Source: Margaritifera margaritifera
Lineage: Eukaryota; Mollusca; Bivalvia; Unionida; Margaritiferidae
NCBI GenBank assembly: GCA_029931535.1
Contig: JAQPZY010001176.1
Location: 481,001-545,000 of the forward strand
Length of the DNA stretch: 64,000 nucleotides
Reading direction: 5' to 3'
Each line of letters begins with the position of its first letter. The first letter of the stretch is position 1. Shown piece by piece: positions 45,188-57,867 of this stretch. A program made the translations under genes and the position numbers. Under the pieces are notes generated by a model. The model made no database searches. It saw nothing but the letters and a program-made list of their open reading frames with translations, and was not told where the DNA came from.

Positions 45188-46647
45188 GATTTAGGTCAAA
45201 CAATTGCACATAAAGTAAAGTACGCATCACCAGATTTAGGTATATCAAACAATTGCACATAAAGTAATGTACGCATCACCAGATTTAGGTATATCAAACA
45301 ATTGCACATAAAGTAAAGTACGCATCACCAGATTTAGGTATATCAAACAATTGCACATAAAGTAAAGTACGCATCACCAGATTTAGGTATATCAAACAAT
45401 TGCACATAAAGTAATGTACGCATCACCAGATTTAGGTCAAACAATTGCACATAAAGTAATGTACGCATCACCAGATTTAGGTATATCAAACAATTGCACA
45501 TAAAGTAAAGTACGCATCACCAGATTTAGGTATATCAAACAATTGCACATAAAGTAAAGTACGCATCACCAGATTTAGGTATATCAAACAATTGCACATA
45601 AAGTAATGTACGCATCACCAGATTTAGGTCAAACAATTGCACATAAAGTAATGTACGCATCACCAGATTTAGGTATATCAAACAATTGCACATAAAGTAA
45701 AGTACGCATCACCAGATTTAGGTATATCAAACAATTGCACATAAAGTAATGTACGCATCACCAGATTTAGGTATATCAAACAATTGCACATAAAGTAAAG
45801 TACGCATCACCAGATTTAGGTATATCAAACAATTGCACATAAAGTAAAGTACGCATCACCAGATTTAGGTATATCAAACAATTGCACATAAAGTAATGTA
45901 CGCATCACCAGATTTAGGTATATCAAACAATTGCACATAAAGTAAAGTACGCATCACCAGATTTAGGTATATCAAACAATTGCACATAAAGTAAAGTACG
46001 CATCACCAGATTTAGGTATATCAAACAATTGCACATAAAGTAAAGTACGCATCACCAGATTTAGGTATATCAAACAATTGCACATAAAGTAAAGTACGCA
46101 TCACCAGATTTAGGTATATCAAACAATTGCACATAAAGTAATGTACGCATCACCAGATTTAGGTCAAACAATTGCACATAAAGTAATGTACGCATCACCA
46201 GACTTAGGTATATCAAACAATTGCACATAAAGTAATGTACGCATCACCAGATTTAGGTATATCAAACAATTGCACATAAAGTAAAGTACGCATCACCAGA
46301 TTTAGGTATATCGAACAATTGCACATAAAGTAATGTACGCATCACCAGATTTAGGTATATCAAACAATTGCACATAAAGTAAAGTACGCATCACCAAATT
46401 TAGGTATATCAAACAATTGCACATAAAGTAAAGTACGCATCACCAGATTTAGGTATATCAAACAATTGCACATAAAGTAAAGTACGCATCACCAGATTTA
46501 GGTATATCAAACAATTGCACATAAAGTAAAGTACGCATCACCAGATTTAGGTATATCAAACAATTGCACATAAAGTAATGTACGCATCACCAGATTTAGG
46601 TATATCAAACAATTGCACAAAAAGTAAAGTACGCATCACCAGATTTG
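45188..46647. repeat. 49-bp minisatellite, about 30 copies
   Basis: The unit contains AAACAATTGCACATAAAGTA, then AAGTACGCATCACCAGATTT and AGGTATATC. Two diagnostic variants exist: GTAAAG or GTAATG, and the presence or absence of TATAT before the CAAAC (49 or about 45 bp). The short form appears four times (for example near 45190, 45430, 45625, 46160), mostly flanked by GTAATG units. Other copies are almost identical. Confidence 0.97.
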
Positions 46648-46923
46648 AATCTCTGGCTCTAATTGTGCCCTCTCATTCCGGCAAGCGTTTGCACACAGAA
46701 GACCATTTATAATCCCTATATAATTATATCTCCTAATGCAATAAAAGATAAGGAATAGCAAGAAAAAAAAAACAACAATAATGGCACATATTCAGTAGAA
46801 GACCAGACATAAGGACTGAAATAGTACATAAGTTCGGCAGCCTTTTCAAACAACTCAGTCGAAATTATCTCAGTTCAACGAGGAATAAAATCTCCATGTC
46901 TGTCACAGTGACGAAAACTGAGA

Positions 46924-47244
46924 CGATGTGGATGTATATACCTTATTAAATTTGATATCTGTACCTGAGAGAAGCCCGATGTGGATGTATATACCTTAAT
47001 TAATTTTGATATCTGTACCTAAGAGAAGCCTGATGTGGATCTATATACCTTAATTAAATTTGATATCTGTACCTAAGAGAAGCCCGATGTGGATGTATAT
47101 GCCTTAATTAAATTTGATATCTGTACCTAAGAGACGATGTGGATGTATATACCTTAATTAAATTTGATATCTGTACCTAAGAGAAACCCGATGTGGATGT
47201 ATATACTTTAATTAAATTTCATATCTGTACCTAAGATAAGCCCG
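46924..47244. repeat. 54-bp tandem repeat, 6 copies
   Basis: The unit contains GATGTGGATGTATATACCTT, then AATTAAATTTGATATCTGTA and CCTAAGAGAAGCCC. One interval is 50 bp because AGCC is missing. Confidence 0.95.
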
Positions 47245-47483
47245 AATAACGAAGTTTGAAAATATTCACAACTATGATCACCATTGGACGACAACACCGG
47301 CATAACATTTTGCAGCATTGTTACAGATACAAAAATGCACGTGGTCGATACATTGAAGTAAAGCCGCTTGGTTTCGAAATAAATAATTAAGTAACGAATA
47401 AAATATGAATATAAAATCGGCTGTTGGCTAGATTTGACAGCAATATCAAGAATTTGTATGCACTATATTTGTATGTATGTATG

Positions 47484-47674
47484 CAGTGTTGGATTACCCA
47501 ATAGGCAGACTAAGCACGTGCTTAGGGCACCAGCAAAGCACGGGCACCAAAAAAATATAAGAGAAATTAGGTTGTTATTTTATTTTGTGTGTTTTTTTTA
47601 TTACATATGGGGGGGGGGGAGGGTACCATAATTTTTCAGTGCTTAGGCCCTCGAAAGGTCTTTATCCGGCCCTG
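47484..47674. mobile_element. Non-autonomous hAT transposon (MITE), complete
   Basis: A 191-bp insertion that begins CAGTGTTGGATTACCCAATA and ends CTTTATCCGGCCCTG. The outer CAGTG/CCCTG and the inner GGATTA/TTATCC parts form the imperfect terminal inverted repeats typical of hAT elements. It is flanked on both sides by TATGTATG (47476-47483 and 47675-47682), the expected 8-bp target duplication. The interior includes GCACGTGCTTAGGGCACC, a GTGCTTAGGCCC partner near the right end, and a run of about 10 G near 47610. It has no transposase and would be moved by a hAT transposase elsewhere. The host site is a GTAT microsatellite, so the duplication could partly be microsatellite phase, but the terminal motifs are independent evidence. 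Confidence 0.85.
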
Positions 47675-47735
47675 TATGTATGTATGTATGTATGTAGGTA
47701 TGTATGTATGTATGTATGATGTATGTATGTATGTG
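47675..47735. repeat. (TATG)n microsatellite
   Basis: About 14 TATG units with GTAGG and GATG interruptions, continuing the tetranucleotide tract into which the hAT MITE is inserted (left part at 47471-47483). Confidence 0.93.
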
Positions 47736-48235
47736 TGCGTGTATATATAATTGTGGCAGCCATGTCATGAGGCAAAAGCAACGTTTTTGTCTTAATTTGA
47801 ACTAATGTTACATACGAAAAAAACACACACACACCCAAAAAAGAAAAAAGCACCTTTACCACTAAAATAGGTTATACAGTGACATAAATTCATATTGTAT
47901 TTTATAAATTAAAAAGTTAAATAAATTAAGTAGGAATGATAGAGGAAAGTTAGCTGAAGGTTACTCATGAGCATAACCGCGCTATATCGAGTAGCTTTAT
48001 AATGAGAACCACCGTATTCTTTGTGCCGAGTATTTGTAACAGAATTTCAAATGCAATTGGATTTTTCTAACCTTTAATATTTGTTTCAAAGAACAGGTCA
48101 ATCAGAAATTAACAACCTGCAATAAATCAGTCTCATATATAGGTTTGTATCGTACCATGTGAAAAATGTAAGATAATTAAAAATAAACAACATTAAATAA
48201 AAAATATTCGGAGAGAAATAATAAAGAATTACAAT

Positions 48236-48890
48236 CAATGTTTACTCATGTATAAAGGAGCATAATGACAATAAATGTTTACTCATGTATAAAGGAGCAT
48301 AATGACAATCATTGTTTTCTCATTCTTAAAGGAGCATAGTGACAATCATTGTTTTCTCATTCTTAAAAGAGCATAATAACAATCAATGCGTATTCATTCA
48401 TAAAGGAGCATAATGACAATCAATGTTTACTCATGTATAAAGGAGCACAATGACAATCAATGTGTACTCATTCATAAAGGAGCATAATGATAATCAATGC
48501 TTACTCATGTATAAAGGAGCATAATGACAATCAATGTGTACTCATTCTTAAAGCAGCATAATAACAATCAATGCGTACTCATTCTTAAAGGAGCATAATG
48601 ACAATCAATGATTACTCATGTATAAAGGAGCATAAAGACAATCAATGTGTATTCATTCATAAAGGAGCACAATGACAATCAATGTGTACTCATTCATAAA
48701 GGAGAATCAATGTTTACTCATGTATAAAGGAGCATAATGCCAATCAATGTGTATTCATTCATAAAGGAGCACAATGACAATCAATGTGTACTGATTCATA
48801 AAGGAGCATAATGACAATCAATGTGTATTCATTCATAAATACACATAATGACAATCAATGTGTACCCATTCATAAAGAAGTATAATGACA
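48236..48890. repeat. About 37-bp minisatellite, about 17 copies
   Basis: The unit contains AAAGGAGCATAATGACAATC, then AATGTTTACTCATGTAT or AATGTGTACTCATTCAT. The two forms of the second half tend to alternate in part of the array, suggesting a two-unit repeat. One truncated copy lies near 48700. Confidence 0.93.
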
Positions 48891-48894
48891 TAAT

Positions 48895-49560
48895 GGGAGG
48901 CATTCCTACAACACATCAAACTCTTTCTTGTTCCCGACTCTGAGCAAAACACGTGTATAGATTTACATTCATTACAACGCCACGTTTTATACATTTCCCA
49001 CATATTTTAAACTCTCAGTATAAAAAGAATACATAGCATATTGGAACGTAGAAAACGTTCAGTTCAGTGCATCTAAAAAATACCCACTCGGTTAAAAACT
49101 TTAAAATAACAATAGCTTCGAAACGCCTAAGGATAATTAATAACTTAGTTGTAATTATTTAAAACTGAATATATTTTATGTGGCCAATGGTTCAAACATG
49201 GGTGTGGATGTTTTTTTGGTCTTTAATACGAAAATAAGATTGAAAATCAGTATAAAACTTGGCACAGATGCAAGAGATAATGGGTTGTTACGGAATTATG
49301 TATCATTTCGTCTTTAAATAATGGTATAGTTTTATGATCTCTGCGTAATAGTCTAACAGCTGTCGTCTTGCAGAAAGTACATATACGGTATTTCAATGTG
49401 ACTCAGTACAGAAGGTCTTGGGAAATATTGTCGGTTGTAGCATTAGTAATATCACGTGATTTAGCGCGTCGGTGTTGAACTTCTGACCTAGATTCTATGT
49501 TCAATTAAGAGTCAATACTTTGTCGACTGGTAATAACGTCAGTGCACAGGTACTTTAGCG
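48895..49560. other. No recognisable gene
   Basis: AT-rich; no assigned coding or repeat signal. Confidence 0.45.
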
Positions 49561-49561
49561 G

Positions 49562-50212
49562 TGTCACGCATAACCTAGTTTCTGATTGGTTCGGAGAAGG
49601 TTGTTTTCTGGAAGGATTAAATTGTTTTTAAGTCGCAATATAGTTAAAATTGGTTTTCCTTATTCTGTTCTGCGCAGTCAGAAGCTATATAATAAGATGT
49701 ATTGCTGTGTTTGGCATTCCTAGCATAGTTTGTCAGGCTGAGAGGTCATAAACGAGATTGGTTCATTTTGTGTGTGGATATTCTGCTTCAGTGATATTAT
49801 TATTTATTATTTTACAGTACATTTAGAATTTAGTACCTCTTCAACTTTAAGAATTATTCAGCTCTGTGGAATTATGGGAAACATTTCTAGAACTTGTGTG
49901 ATATTCTATATTCACAAGGACTACTTGGAATTAATAACACTTGGATATAGCTGATTTTTGTTCGTACATCAGTACAGTGAAGGTTTCATTCGGAACCTAC
50001 TTCATTCGGAATATTTGGATTAACTTCCGGATCAGTGAACTTTAGAACAATTTAGGACTTTTAAGGATATTCTATACTGTAAGTTATTATTAATTCATTC
50101 ACTTTGATTGTTTGTTTAATATTTTAGGAAATTACATATTTGTATTTTAAATCTTGAAAGCTTGTTTGAGTCTTTTCTTTTGTTACATTACCCCTAGTCG
50201 TAACAGGGTATA
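49562..50212 (+). repeat. Possible solo LTR
   Basis: The segment begins TGTCACGCATAACC and ends CTAGTCGTAACA, giving TGT...ACA ends with a short inverted relation (TGTCACG and CGTAACA). Inside are a CCAAT-type ATTGG (about 49588), a TATA box TATATAATAAG (about 49687), and a donor-like CTGTAAGTTA near 50078. No internal retrotransposon sequence and no clear 5-bp target duplication were found, so this is a guess from promoter-like organisation. Confidence 0.3.
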
Positions 50213-50754
50213 AAGGAAAATGTTTACTACACGGACTAAACACAGCTCCATAAGATCGTTCACGAAATTATTTCTGCAGAAGGAGCAATATCCCAAAGAC
50301 CGAGATGCAGTTCGAATCAAAAATACAAATCTCTAAAAACAAGATACTAACAAACTTTATTGAAAAAAAATTCTAATACATAGAACTAATAAGGAAACTT
50401 CTGTTATCGTATATAGCATATACATTTACTCTCTGTTTATTGCTTTCCTTAACAACTACAGTAACATCTTACTTATATATTACCACTGTATGTTATTTTA
50501 TATGTAAGTAACGCATTAGTATACATACATATATTTCACATATCATTCTCCTGTTCTATAGTGAAGTTAGTATTAACCCTGCATGAAAATTGTTCTGATA
50601 TGTCGATGTGAGGTACTTTGTTTACAAGGATATAACAAACATTACAATATTTAAAATAAACAGAGGGTATCTATTCTCGAGTAGATATAAGGAAATATTT
50701 CAAAAGTGATGTGGAACAATTGTATGTCACGAGTGGTTTACGGCACAGCAACAC

Positions 50755-50905
50755 GGTTGGCTATTTAGTGCTGAGGCAATCGGAGTAAAGTGTCTTGCCA
50801 AGGACACACGACGGTAGCCGACCCGATCTGATCTGATGGTAGGATTCGAACCCGCGCCCTTTCGATTGAGAGTCTGGCATGCTAACCACTGAGCGACCGC
50901 GGCTC
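50755..50905 (-). mobile_element. tRNA-derived SINE
   Basis: The minus strand starts GGAGCCGCGGTCGCTCAGTG (box A TCGCTCAGTGGTTAGC) and reaches GGGTTCGAATCC (box B) after about 45 bases, the polymerase III internal promoter. The following tail reads GTGTCCTTGGCAAGACACTT and TACTCCGATTGCCTCAGCAC, a 3' body seen in many marine invertebrate SINEs. It interrupts the start of repeat family A copy 1. No poly(A) was noted; the tail ends in AAATAGCC. A frame through it is an artefact. Confidence 0.82.
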
Positions 50906-52043
50906 CTTGTCAAAGTGGTGAAGCCACGAGTGACAATAGAAAATGTTTCTACTTCATAAGTGAAATATTTTCTTATATCTACTCCAAAAAATGTAGATTT
51001 TCTTTTTATTATATATGTTTTAAGGGAAAAACTATCAATTTGCATGGATTTTTTCTTTCTGTGCCTATACGATTAACGGCTGCATTACTTCATAATAAAA
51101 TAAAAAGTTCGGAAATTTTACAATAATTTAGGACAGCGACTTTTTACAAATATAGCTTATACATATAATGTTTCAAACTGTATATTTTGCTAAATTGACC
51201 ACTGTTTTCATACGAAAACGGAGAAATATCTCCTTTTGTTAACACATTTCTTGCGCGGATTGATACAGTGAACAATGTTGGGTTTGGATTATTGTAGATA
51301 CATCACAGAACGGTCGAATGGGACACACTTCAGAGCTTAACCTTTTTAACAATAGATTTTAATGATTGTGTGTTCACTTGTAAGAATTTTGGTTCTTTGC
51401 TTTGTTTATTCCTGCATTCAAATGTGAATTTTTGTGTGGCCCTGGCAAGCTTGCAGTCCAGTTCAGTAACTGATGCTGCACCCAAATTTCGATTGTCACT
51501 TTATTTGGGTTTGTAAATCAACACTCATCAATGTCCGATTTCTCCATCGTTTTCAGACATAATTATGATTGTGATGAAAGTTAAAATCGCTACTTAATGA
51601 ATTTTATTACTATATTTCATCAAGAGTTTTCCCCTAAAATCTTGGACCGTTTATCGTAGAGTGTAACGTATATACGATACTATATGTGTGACACAGAATA
51701 TCGAACAGCAACAGGTCATGTAAGTTCAGTAACTGACAGTTTGCCTGATTCATCTGGAAAACTAATTACTAACATGTTAATTCTTTGAGCCTACTTTCTG
51801 TCGTTTGGAGTTCATTTTTAGGCATTTCTTGATCGTGCCTCTTCTATGATTTCATAAATGTATACTAGAGGGTCTACAGACACATTCTAAGCTCTGTTCA
51901 TCCCCCAATGGAGAGAGAGAGAGAGAGAGATAGCAGAAGAAAAAGAAAATGAAATAGGCCTAAATATGGAAATACAGGTTTGAATAACATGCATAATAAC
52001 ATATTTCCTAAACGGAAAAGAAAGTAGTTCCAAGTTCCAAGAG
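50906..52043 (+). repeat. Repeat family A, copy 1
   Basis: This segment and 52044-53338 align over more than 1 kb at an offset of about 1237 bp rising to about 1265 bp. Shared stretches include CATTTGCATGGAT, CGATTAACGGCTGCATTAC, TTGCGCGGATTGATACAG (51251 and 52488), AATTTTCGATTG-type blocks, AGTTTTCCCC and AGAGTGTAACG. The copies are clearly diverged and old. No long ORF; identity unknown. The SINE at 50755-50905 marks its left border. Confidence 0.82.
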
Positions 52044-53338
52044 TGATATCACCACTGTGGCGATATCATTTTCTCCCGTTGATATATTTTAATACTCGTA
52101 TCTCATTATGAAATAAAAAACAAAAGGACATCTTTCACGAGTGAAGTCAAAACATAGTATTGCCACCAGTGACAATACAAAATGATTCCACTTCACGAGT
52201 GAAATATTTCCTTATATGTGCTCAAAACAATGTATACTTTTTTATTATATATTTGTAAGGCAAAAAGTGTCCATTTGCATGGATCGTTTTCCTCCATTCT
52301 GTACCTGTGCGATTAACGGCTGCATTACCACATTGATTAAAAGAATTCCGAAATTTTACAAATAATTTTGGGACATTGACTTTTATAAATCTAGCTCCTA
52401 CATATATTTTGCTTCAAATTGTGTATTTGGTCGAATTAATGACTGTTTTCGTGCGAAAATTAAGAGATTTTTTATTTAACACATTTCTTGCGCGGATTGA
52501 TACAGCCAACATTGTTGCGATGGGGATGCCCTAGAAACGTCACAGCGGTTGTATCCGACATAATTAAGAGCTTAACAACTGTAAACAAAAGCTTTTAATG
52601 ATTGTTGAGTTTACCTATATTGATTTTTGTTCTTTATTTTCTTTTTATCTGCATTCAAATGTAAATTGTGTGACTTTGGCAAGCTTGCTCTCTAGCTCGG
52701 TAATATACGCTGCATCCATATTTCGATTGTCACTTAATTTTGGTTTCAAACTGACACTCATCTATCGTCGATTTCTCCATCGTTGTCAAACATGATTATG
52801 ATTGTGATGAGAGTTAAATTCGCTACTTAAACAATTTTAGTACACTATTTAACAAGAGTTTTCCCCTTAAAACTTGTACCGTTTGTCGTAGAGTGTAACC
52901 GGTATAGGATACTATATTGGTGACACTGAATATCGAATACAAACAGGTCATGTAAGTTCAGTCACTGATAATTTGCATGGTTCATGTAGAAAACCTTTTC
53001 TAAAAAGGCACTACTTTAAGCCTAACTTTTTATTGTTTGGAGTCTGCTTTTAGGCATTTGTTTTTATGGCACCTCTTCATTGATTTCATGTATATTACAC
53101 TCTTTACATACTTGAAAATCTCTTCATCCTGAGAGAGAGAGACAGAGACAGACAGAGGCAGAGACAGACAGACAGAGAGAGACAGAGACAGACAGACAGA
53201 CAGAGACAGAGAGAGCAGACAAATTAAATAGACCTAAATATGGAAATACAAGTTTGAATAACATACACACGGCAGATATGTTTCCGAATATGGGAAAGAG
53301 AAAAATTTCAAAAGTGACATCGTCCCTGTGGCGATATA
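52044..53338 (+). repeat. Repeat family A, copy 2, bounded by palindromes
   Basis: Begins at the near-perfect palindrome TGATATCACCACTGTGGCGA plus TATCA (52044-52068) and ends near a degenerate form of it (53315-53338). The interior matches copy 1. It includes a GA/GACA-rich tract (53131-53217) at the place where copy 1 has a short GA run (51914-51930). A unit of about 1.25-1.3 kb with palindromic borders is consistent with a tandemly inserted non-autonomous element. Confidence 0.8.
53131..53217. repeat. (GA/GACA)n tract
   Basis: GAGAGACAGAGACAGACAG-type units, lying within family A copy 2. Confidence 0.9.
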
Positions 53339-53444
53339 AATTTTCTCCCGCTGATTCATTTCAATATCTCATTATGAAATATATAATAAATATGGTTTAT
53401 TAAGGAAGCAATAAGCTGCCGTCGTCATGGCGAGATCTTTCTTA

Positions 53445-53545
53445 TAGCACACATGATCAAGATGATGTAAGTTACGTCAACAAGATGAGTTATAGATTGC
53501 AATATGCTCACATCATTCAAAAAACATGATGACAAATTTATATAT
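53445..53545. mobile_element. Single arm of the palindromic MITE family
   Basis: CATGATCAAGATGATGTAAG then TTACGTCAACAAGATGAGTT and ATTGCAATATGCTCAC and AACATGATGACAAATTTATA matches the reverse complement of the right arm at 34530-34635. The second arm is missing, so this is a half-element or a deleted copy. Confidence 0.7.
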
Positions 53546-54194
53546 TTATAATGGTATATCAACATGTTGCCACAGTCTAACAATATAATTTTTGAATTGT
53601 TTTTAATTGAGACTTTTACATAGCTAATGGTTCAAGAAATCCAAAATCACTAAAATAATCTATGGGTTGAAGTGCATTTTCATGCGCTACTCGTTGTAAA
53701 ATATTTATCCCCAAGTAAGTGTCATTAGATATAAAACTATGGGAAAACGTACTCTGTTGAAAATTGTCCATAAAATAATAACTGATTGAGTATTTAAAAA
53801 TTCATCAAATTTGCACATGCTGGAGATCATAGGCTCTTCTTTTTAATACTCAAAGAAAAGTGCACGTTGGTGAGTGAATATTTTCAGCACGACACAATTA
53901 TTAGGATCACATCAATTTTCTAGAACAGAAAGCCTGCATGGCCGAATTACAGCAGGTCGTAAACCGCTCCAGATTTTTCGAGGTTTCGTATATATTTGGT
54001 TTACTAAATCATTTTCTTTCAGAAGACTGTTATTGCCATTATTAAAATTGTATAAGTTTTTTTTTTCTTTTTCATTATTTTATATGAGTCAGAATTTGCA
54101 ACCACAACATTTTAAGTCAAATCTCCACCAGAGTTGATAGAGCTATGAAACACCTAGAATAAAAAGTGATAAATGTAATAATTATGTTATTTCG

Positions 54195-54830
54195 AGCTGC
54201 GCAGTTTCGCATTTTGCATAGGTTAGATTTTTTAAGAGAAATAATTACCCAGGTTTTCCTTACTTGTTATCCTGGCAATTAAAAAAAGATCTTGTATATC
54301 TTAACTACTATTAAAAGAACTTTTAATTCCCTTTATTTTGGTGTATGATTGATGGGTGCAATTTGGGTTATAGAGTATACGGTTTGGCTTTTTTTTAGAT
54401 GCACACCTATCAAAAAACTGCTAGCTCCACTTGGTCATATTCACTTCCTGGAAATCAAAAGTAAATTGTAAAAAAAAGAGCCGATACTTTTTTTTTACTT
54501 TTTATATATTTTGTAGTTCATTCATTGTACTTTCAGAGGCTGCAATTGTGTACTCTGTCAAAATTCGTTTCCCTGATTTAGTAACTGCTTAAAATCGTGC
54601 ACCTTGGACTAATTCAGACTGATTTTTCAAGCACATGGGAGCGGCCATTTTTGTCAGCTGTGTGCTTAGATCATGTACAATTTCCACAAGTACAATATGT
54701 AAAGAAAATTCAGCCACAGTACGTGAAAATAGCATAGAATTATGCCAGCATTCTCTTCATTGTGCATGTTGCAAATTCAAACAACTTCACCTTACACCTG
54801 TCACTCTCGCAGAAGTATAAAGTGGACTAC
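54195..54830 (-). repeat. Repeat family B, inverted copy
   Basis: The reverse complement matches 61190-61840 and 62505-63100. Shared blocks include GGAGCTAGCAG, CCCATCAAT, AATTAAAAGTTCTTTT, TTTCAGAAGC-type and TGCCAACATTCTCT-type segments, and CACTTTATAATTC-like ends. No long ORF; identity unknown. Confidence 0.75.
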
Positions 54831-57000
54831 CTAAAAATGTAGACTGGTGTCTTCTAGGTTTTGAAGCAACTGACACAGAATGATTATGGATGTACGCCCA
54901 TTAACCAAAAATCGATTGCCTTTCCATTTAAGCAAGAAAATAAAGCACGATTCATTACCTTTTTGTCTTTTCCGTTTGTTGCAGAGACGAAGACTAGCAG
55001 TAATTTAATGAAAATTTGATCCAGCTATTTTACCATACGTCTTGTGGCAACTTCCGCTAATGCCGATTAATACGATGTCGTAAAATTAAAGGTTGTAAAC
55101 AATGTTTGCTAAATAATGTATCGTCTGCTAAAGATTCAAACAATTTGTTCCTCGTTAGCGACTAATGTCCGTTAGTTTATGTGAGCGATCATTTATTGCA
55201 AAGATTTATCGCTTTTCTATTTCCTCGGTAAATTGGCTGTGATGAAATATCACGCGCGGAATGTAATTCCATTAGATTCCGGAACGTGCACAGCGATACA
55301 AAATTACATCTTTGTCTTGGCTTTTAGACATCGTTTATATTTGTCTTTTATTACAACTAGAATCACATGTAAAAGAAACCTCTCCGTCTATTTTTCTGTA
55401 TTGTTGACAGGTAAATGGGTTTGACACTCAACGAAGAGTTTCAATATCCTATTCATTAATCATTTATTGTCTTTGCACGAGTCCTTAAAGGTGCGACCAT
55501 TTTTTAAACCATAAGACTGGCTTTCGCATAATGAGTTTCTTTGTCAATAGTATCTTATTACCGTGTATTCTTTACAAGGCTCTAATTAAATACATACAAC
55601 TGTTTGGTGTACCTTGTTGCATTCATCAATGCCACAACAATCACCAGATTAATTTAAATATGATAGATCTTAAATATTATGATTCGAATACGCACTTTTT
55701 ATTTGAGTTGAACTTTGACCATATTTTGTTTCTTCATTACCTGTTAGTTTCGAGACAAGATGCACCTTTGATTTCAGGATTAAGTTTTTAGATTGAAAGT
55801 CAACATTATCGAATGCTGAGACTCACCCATCCATCGTAAAAAGAGTTGGACATAGTAAAAAAAAAAAAAAATTCCCCGTTGTTCTTTTCAATTATTTTGA
55901 TGTATTGATCTTATAAATTATTGAAACTCTGTTGAATTATCTATGAAGAGTTGAAGATATAGTTTAATGAACAATTATTCAATTGAAGAAACCAGGTTTA
56001 TTTGTTTCTTTTGTTAGTTTTTAATTTATAGATATCGTGTATGGTGTCATGAACTTTCAATTTGGTGGCCATTTTTGAAAACAGAATAATAGACTTTACC
56101 ATTGAATACATAGGGTGTATGATAACTTAAATACATTTTTGAACACTTAATAAAATATACAATATGCATCAATAGGAAGAACAGAGAACACATTTACTGC
56201 CTGTATTTACGGTATATGCCCAATTTCGTATGCGGATTTTGCAACTCGATGAATATGACAAATTTGGGTCGACTTATATGGGACCAGCTGCCAGTTTGTC
56301 CTCCAAACAGGTAAATGCACGACCAGACGGACAAGGTTTGGATAATTTTAGGATCCAAAATAGACGTCAAGAAAATTTGCAAAATAATACGTCTTCTGCA
56401 CATTTCAAAGTGACTTATTTTAAGTTTCATACCACACTTCATGAAATGTACAGAACATCCCTAAAGTTGATATAAATTTCTTTGGGGTTATTTCTGAACA
56501 AAAGGTTGATTCCTTTTTAATTTCTCAACTACTGTTTAGGCGGAGGAGATATCTCTGTTTTCACGACAGATCTGAAAGCATAAGATGTATACATTTTTTT
56601 ATTTCATATTTTTTGCAGAAAATTTAAGAGTTGCTCTACAAGATTCTGAGAACACTGTGCGACATCTAGCAAACTCCTGTATTTGCGGACCTCCAAAAGC
56701 AAAAGTACAGTATGCACAAATATTTCTATCTTTCAATACAAGTATTTAAAATTACAACACTAAAAAAACTTCTGGAATCTTTCAAGTTTGACACTTATTG
56801 AAATAATTTTTACAAATCTAAGCAAAATGAGACTGTAAATTTAATAAGATACGCTATTAAAATCTAAGTCCATCAGTTTTCCACATTGGTCTTTATATCC
56901 GACTTACCACAAACTTTTGAAAATATGTACGGAATTTAGACTGCATGGATGAAAAAAAAAATTCGCTGACAGTTATTACTCTTGTAATCTTGGTTTTGTT
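54831..57000. other. No recognisable gene
   Basis: Several ORFs of 60-87 codons (for example 55531-55791 plus and 56230-56475 plus) have no recognisable domain. The stretch 55050-55280 has somewhat higher complexity and CpG content than its neighbours, without a coding signature. An A run lies at about 55858-55871. Confidence 0.4.
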
Positions 57001-57007
57001 CAATACA

Positions 57008-57216
57008 CCTACAACCAACTAGAGTAATACGCCAACAACCAACTGGAGTAATACACCTACAACCAACTAGAGTAATACACCTACAACCAACTAGAGTAAT
57101 ACACCTACAACCAACTAGAGCAATACACCTACAACCAACTAGAGTAATACACCTACAACCAACTAGAGTAATACACCTACAACCACCTAGAGTAATACAC
57201 CTAGAACCAACTAGAG
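57008..57216. repeat. 24-bp minisatellite, about 9 copies
   Basis: The unit is ACAACCAACTAGAGTAATAC plus ACCT, nearly perfect in the middle copies. Confidence 0.96.
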
Positions 57217-57867
57217 TTAGCAGTTCTTAAACCGATGAATGAAAAACGTGTAGAATCAAAGACCTCACAATAGCTAGTATTTGAAATGAAAAAAGATCAT
57301 CAAATGAATTTACCAATATATACACACACAATCGTGTTTTACTGGTATCAACGTTCACCGAATCCAAGGGGATTTTGTGACGAAGAGGAACATGCGCATG
57401 TATTTTCAGGTAGAATGGGACCATCGTCATTTAAAGTGAAGAAGAAAAAACCTTTAAGATGCATATTAGGGAACATTAGATTTGTATTGTTATGTAATAA
57501 GGAAATAAAGACCAATATTTACAATTAACAAGGGAGCATAGACACTCCCTGAAACCTCTGTTTGGTAACGCAGATGTAAAAATGTTTTCAAGAAGCTTTC
57601 AAGTGGTCTTTTGCATCAAACATAGTTATTTCATTGATTATGCTTTGGACAGTTAAAAAGTGAGCATAAATTATTATAAATCGTTTATCATGTTCTCTCG
57701 AATGATACAAATGTTCGTTGAATGACAACTTTCTTTATTTAATAATAGAGGCCAACATACAATTTTGTGCCTGATTGGGAGGGTTTCTGCTGATTTGAAG
57801 TATACGCTTTTGGGACTTGAGATGTACTCAAACATCGGAATTTTACGCCACTTGAGTACTTTTTTTT

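Noticed and set aside
50820..50905. A functional tRNA gene on the minus strand
   Set aside because: Boxes A and B are present, but the acceptor stem cannot be closed and a SINE body follows directly.
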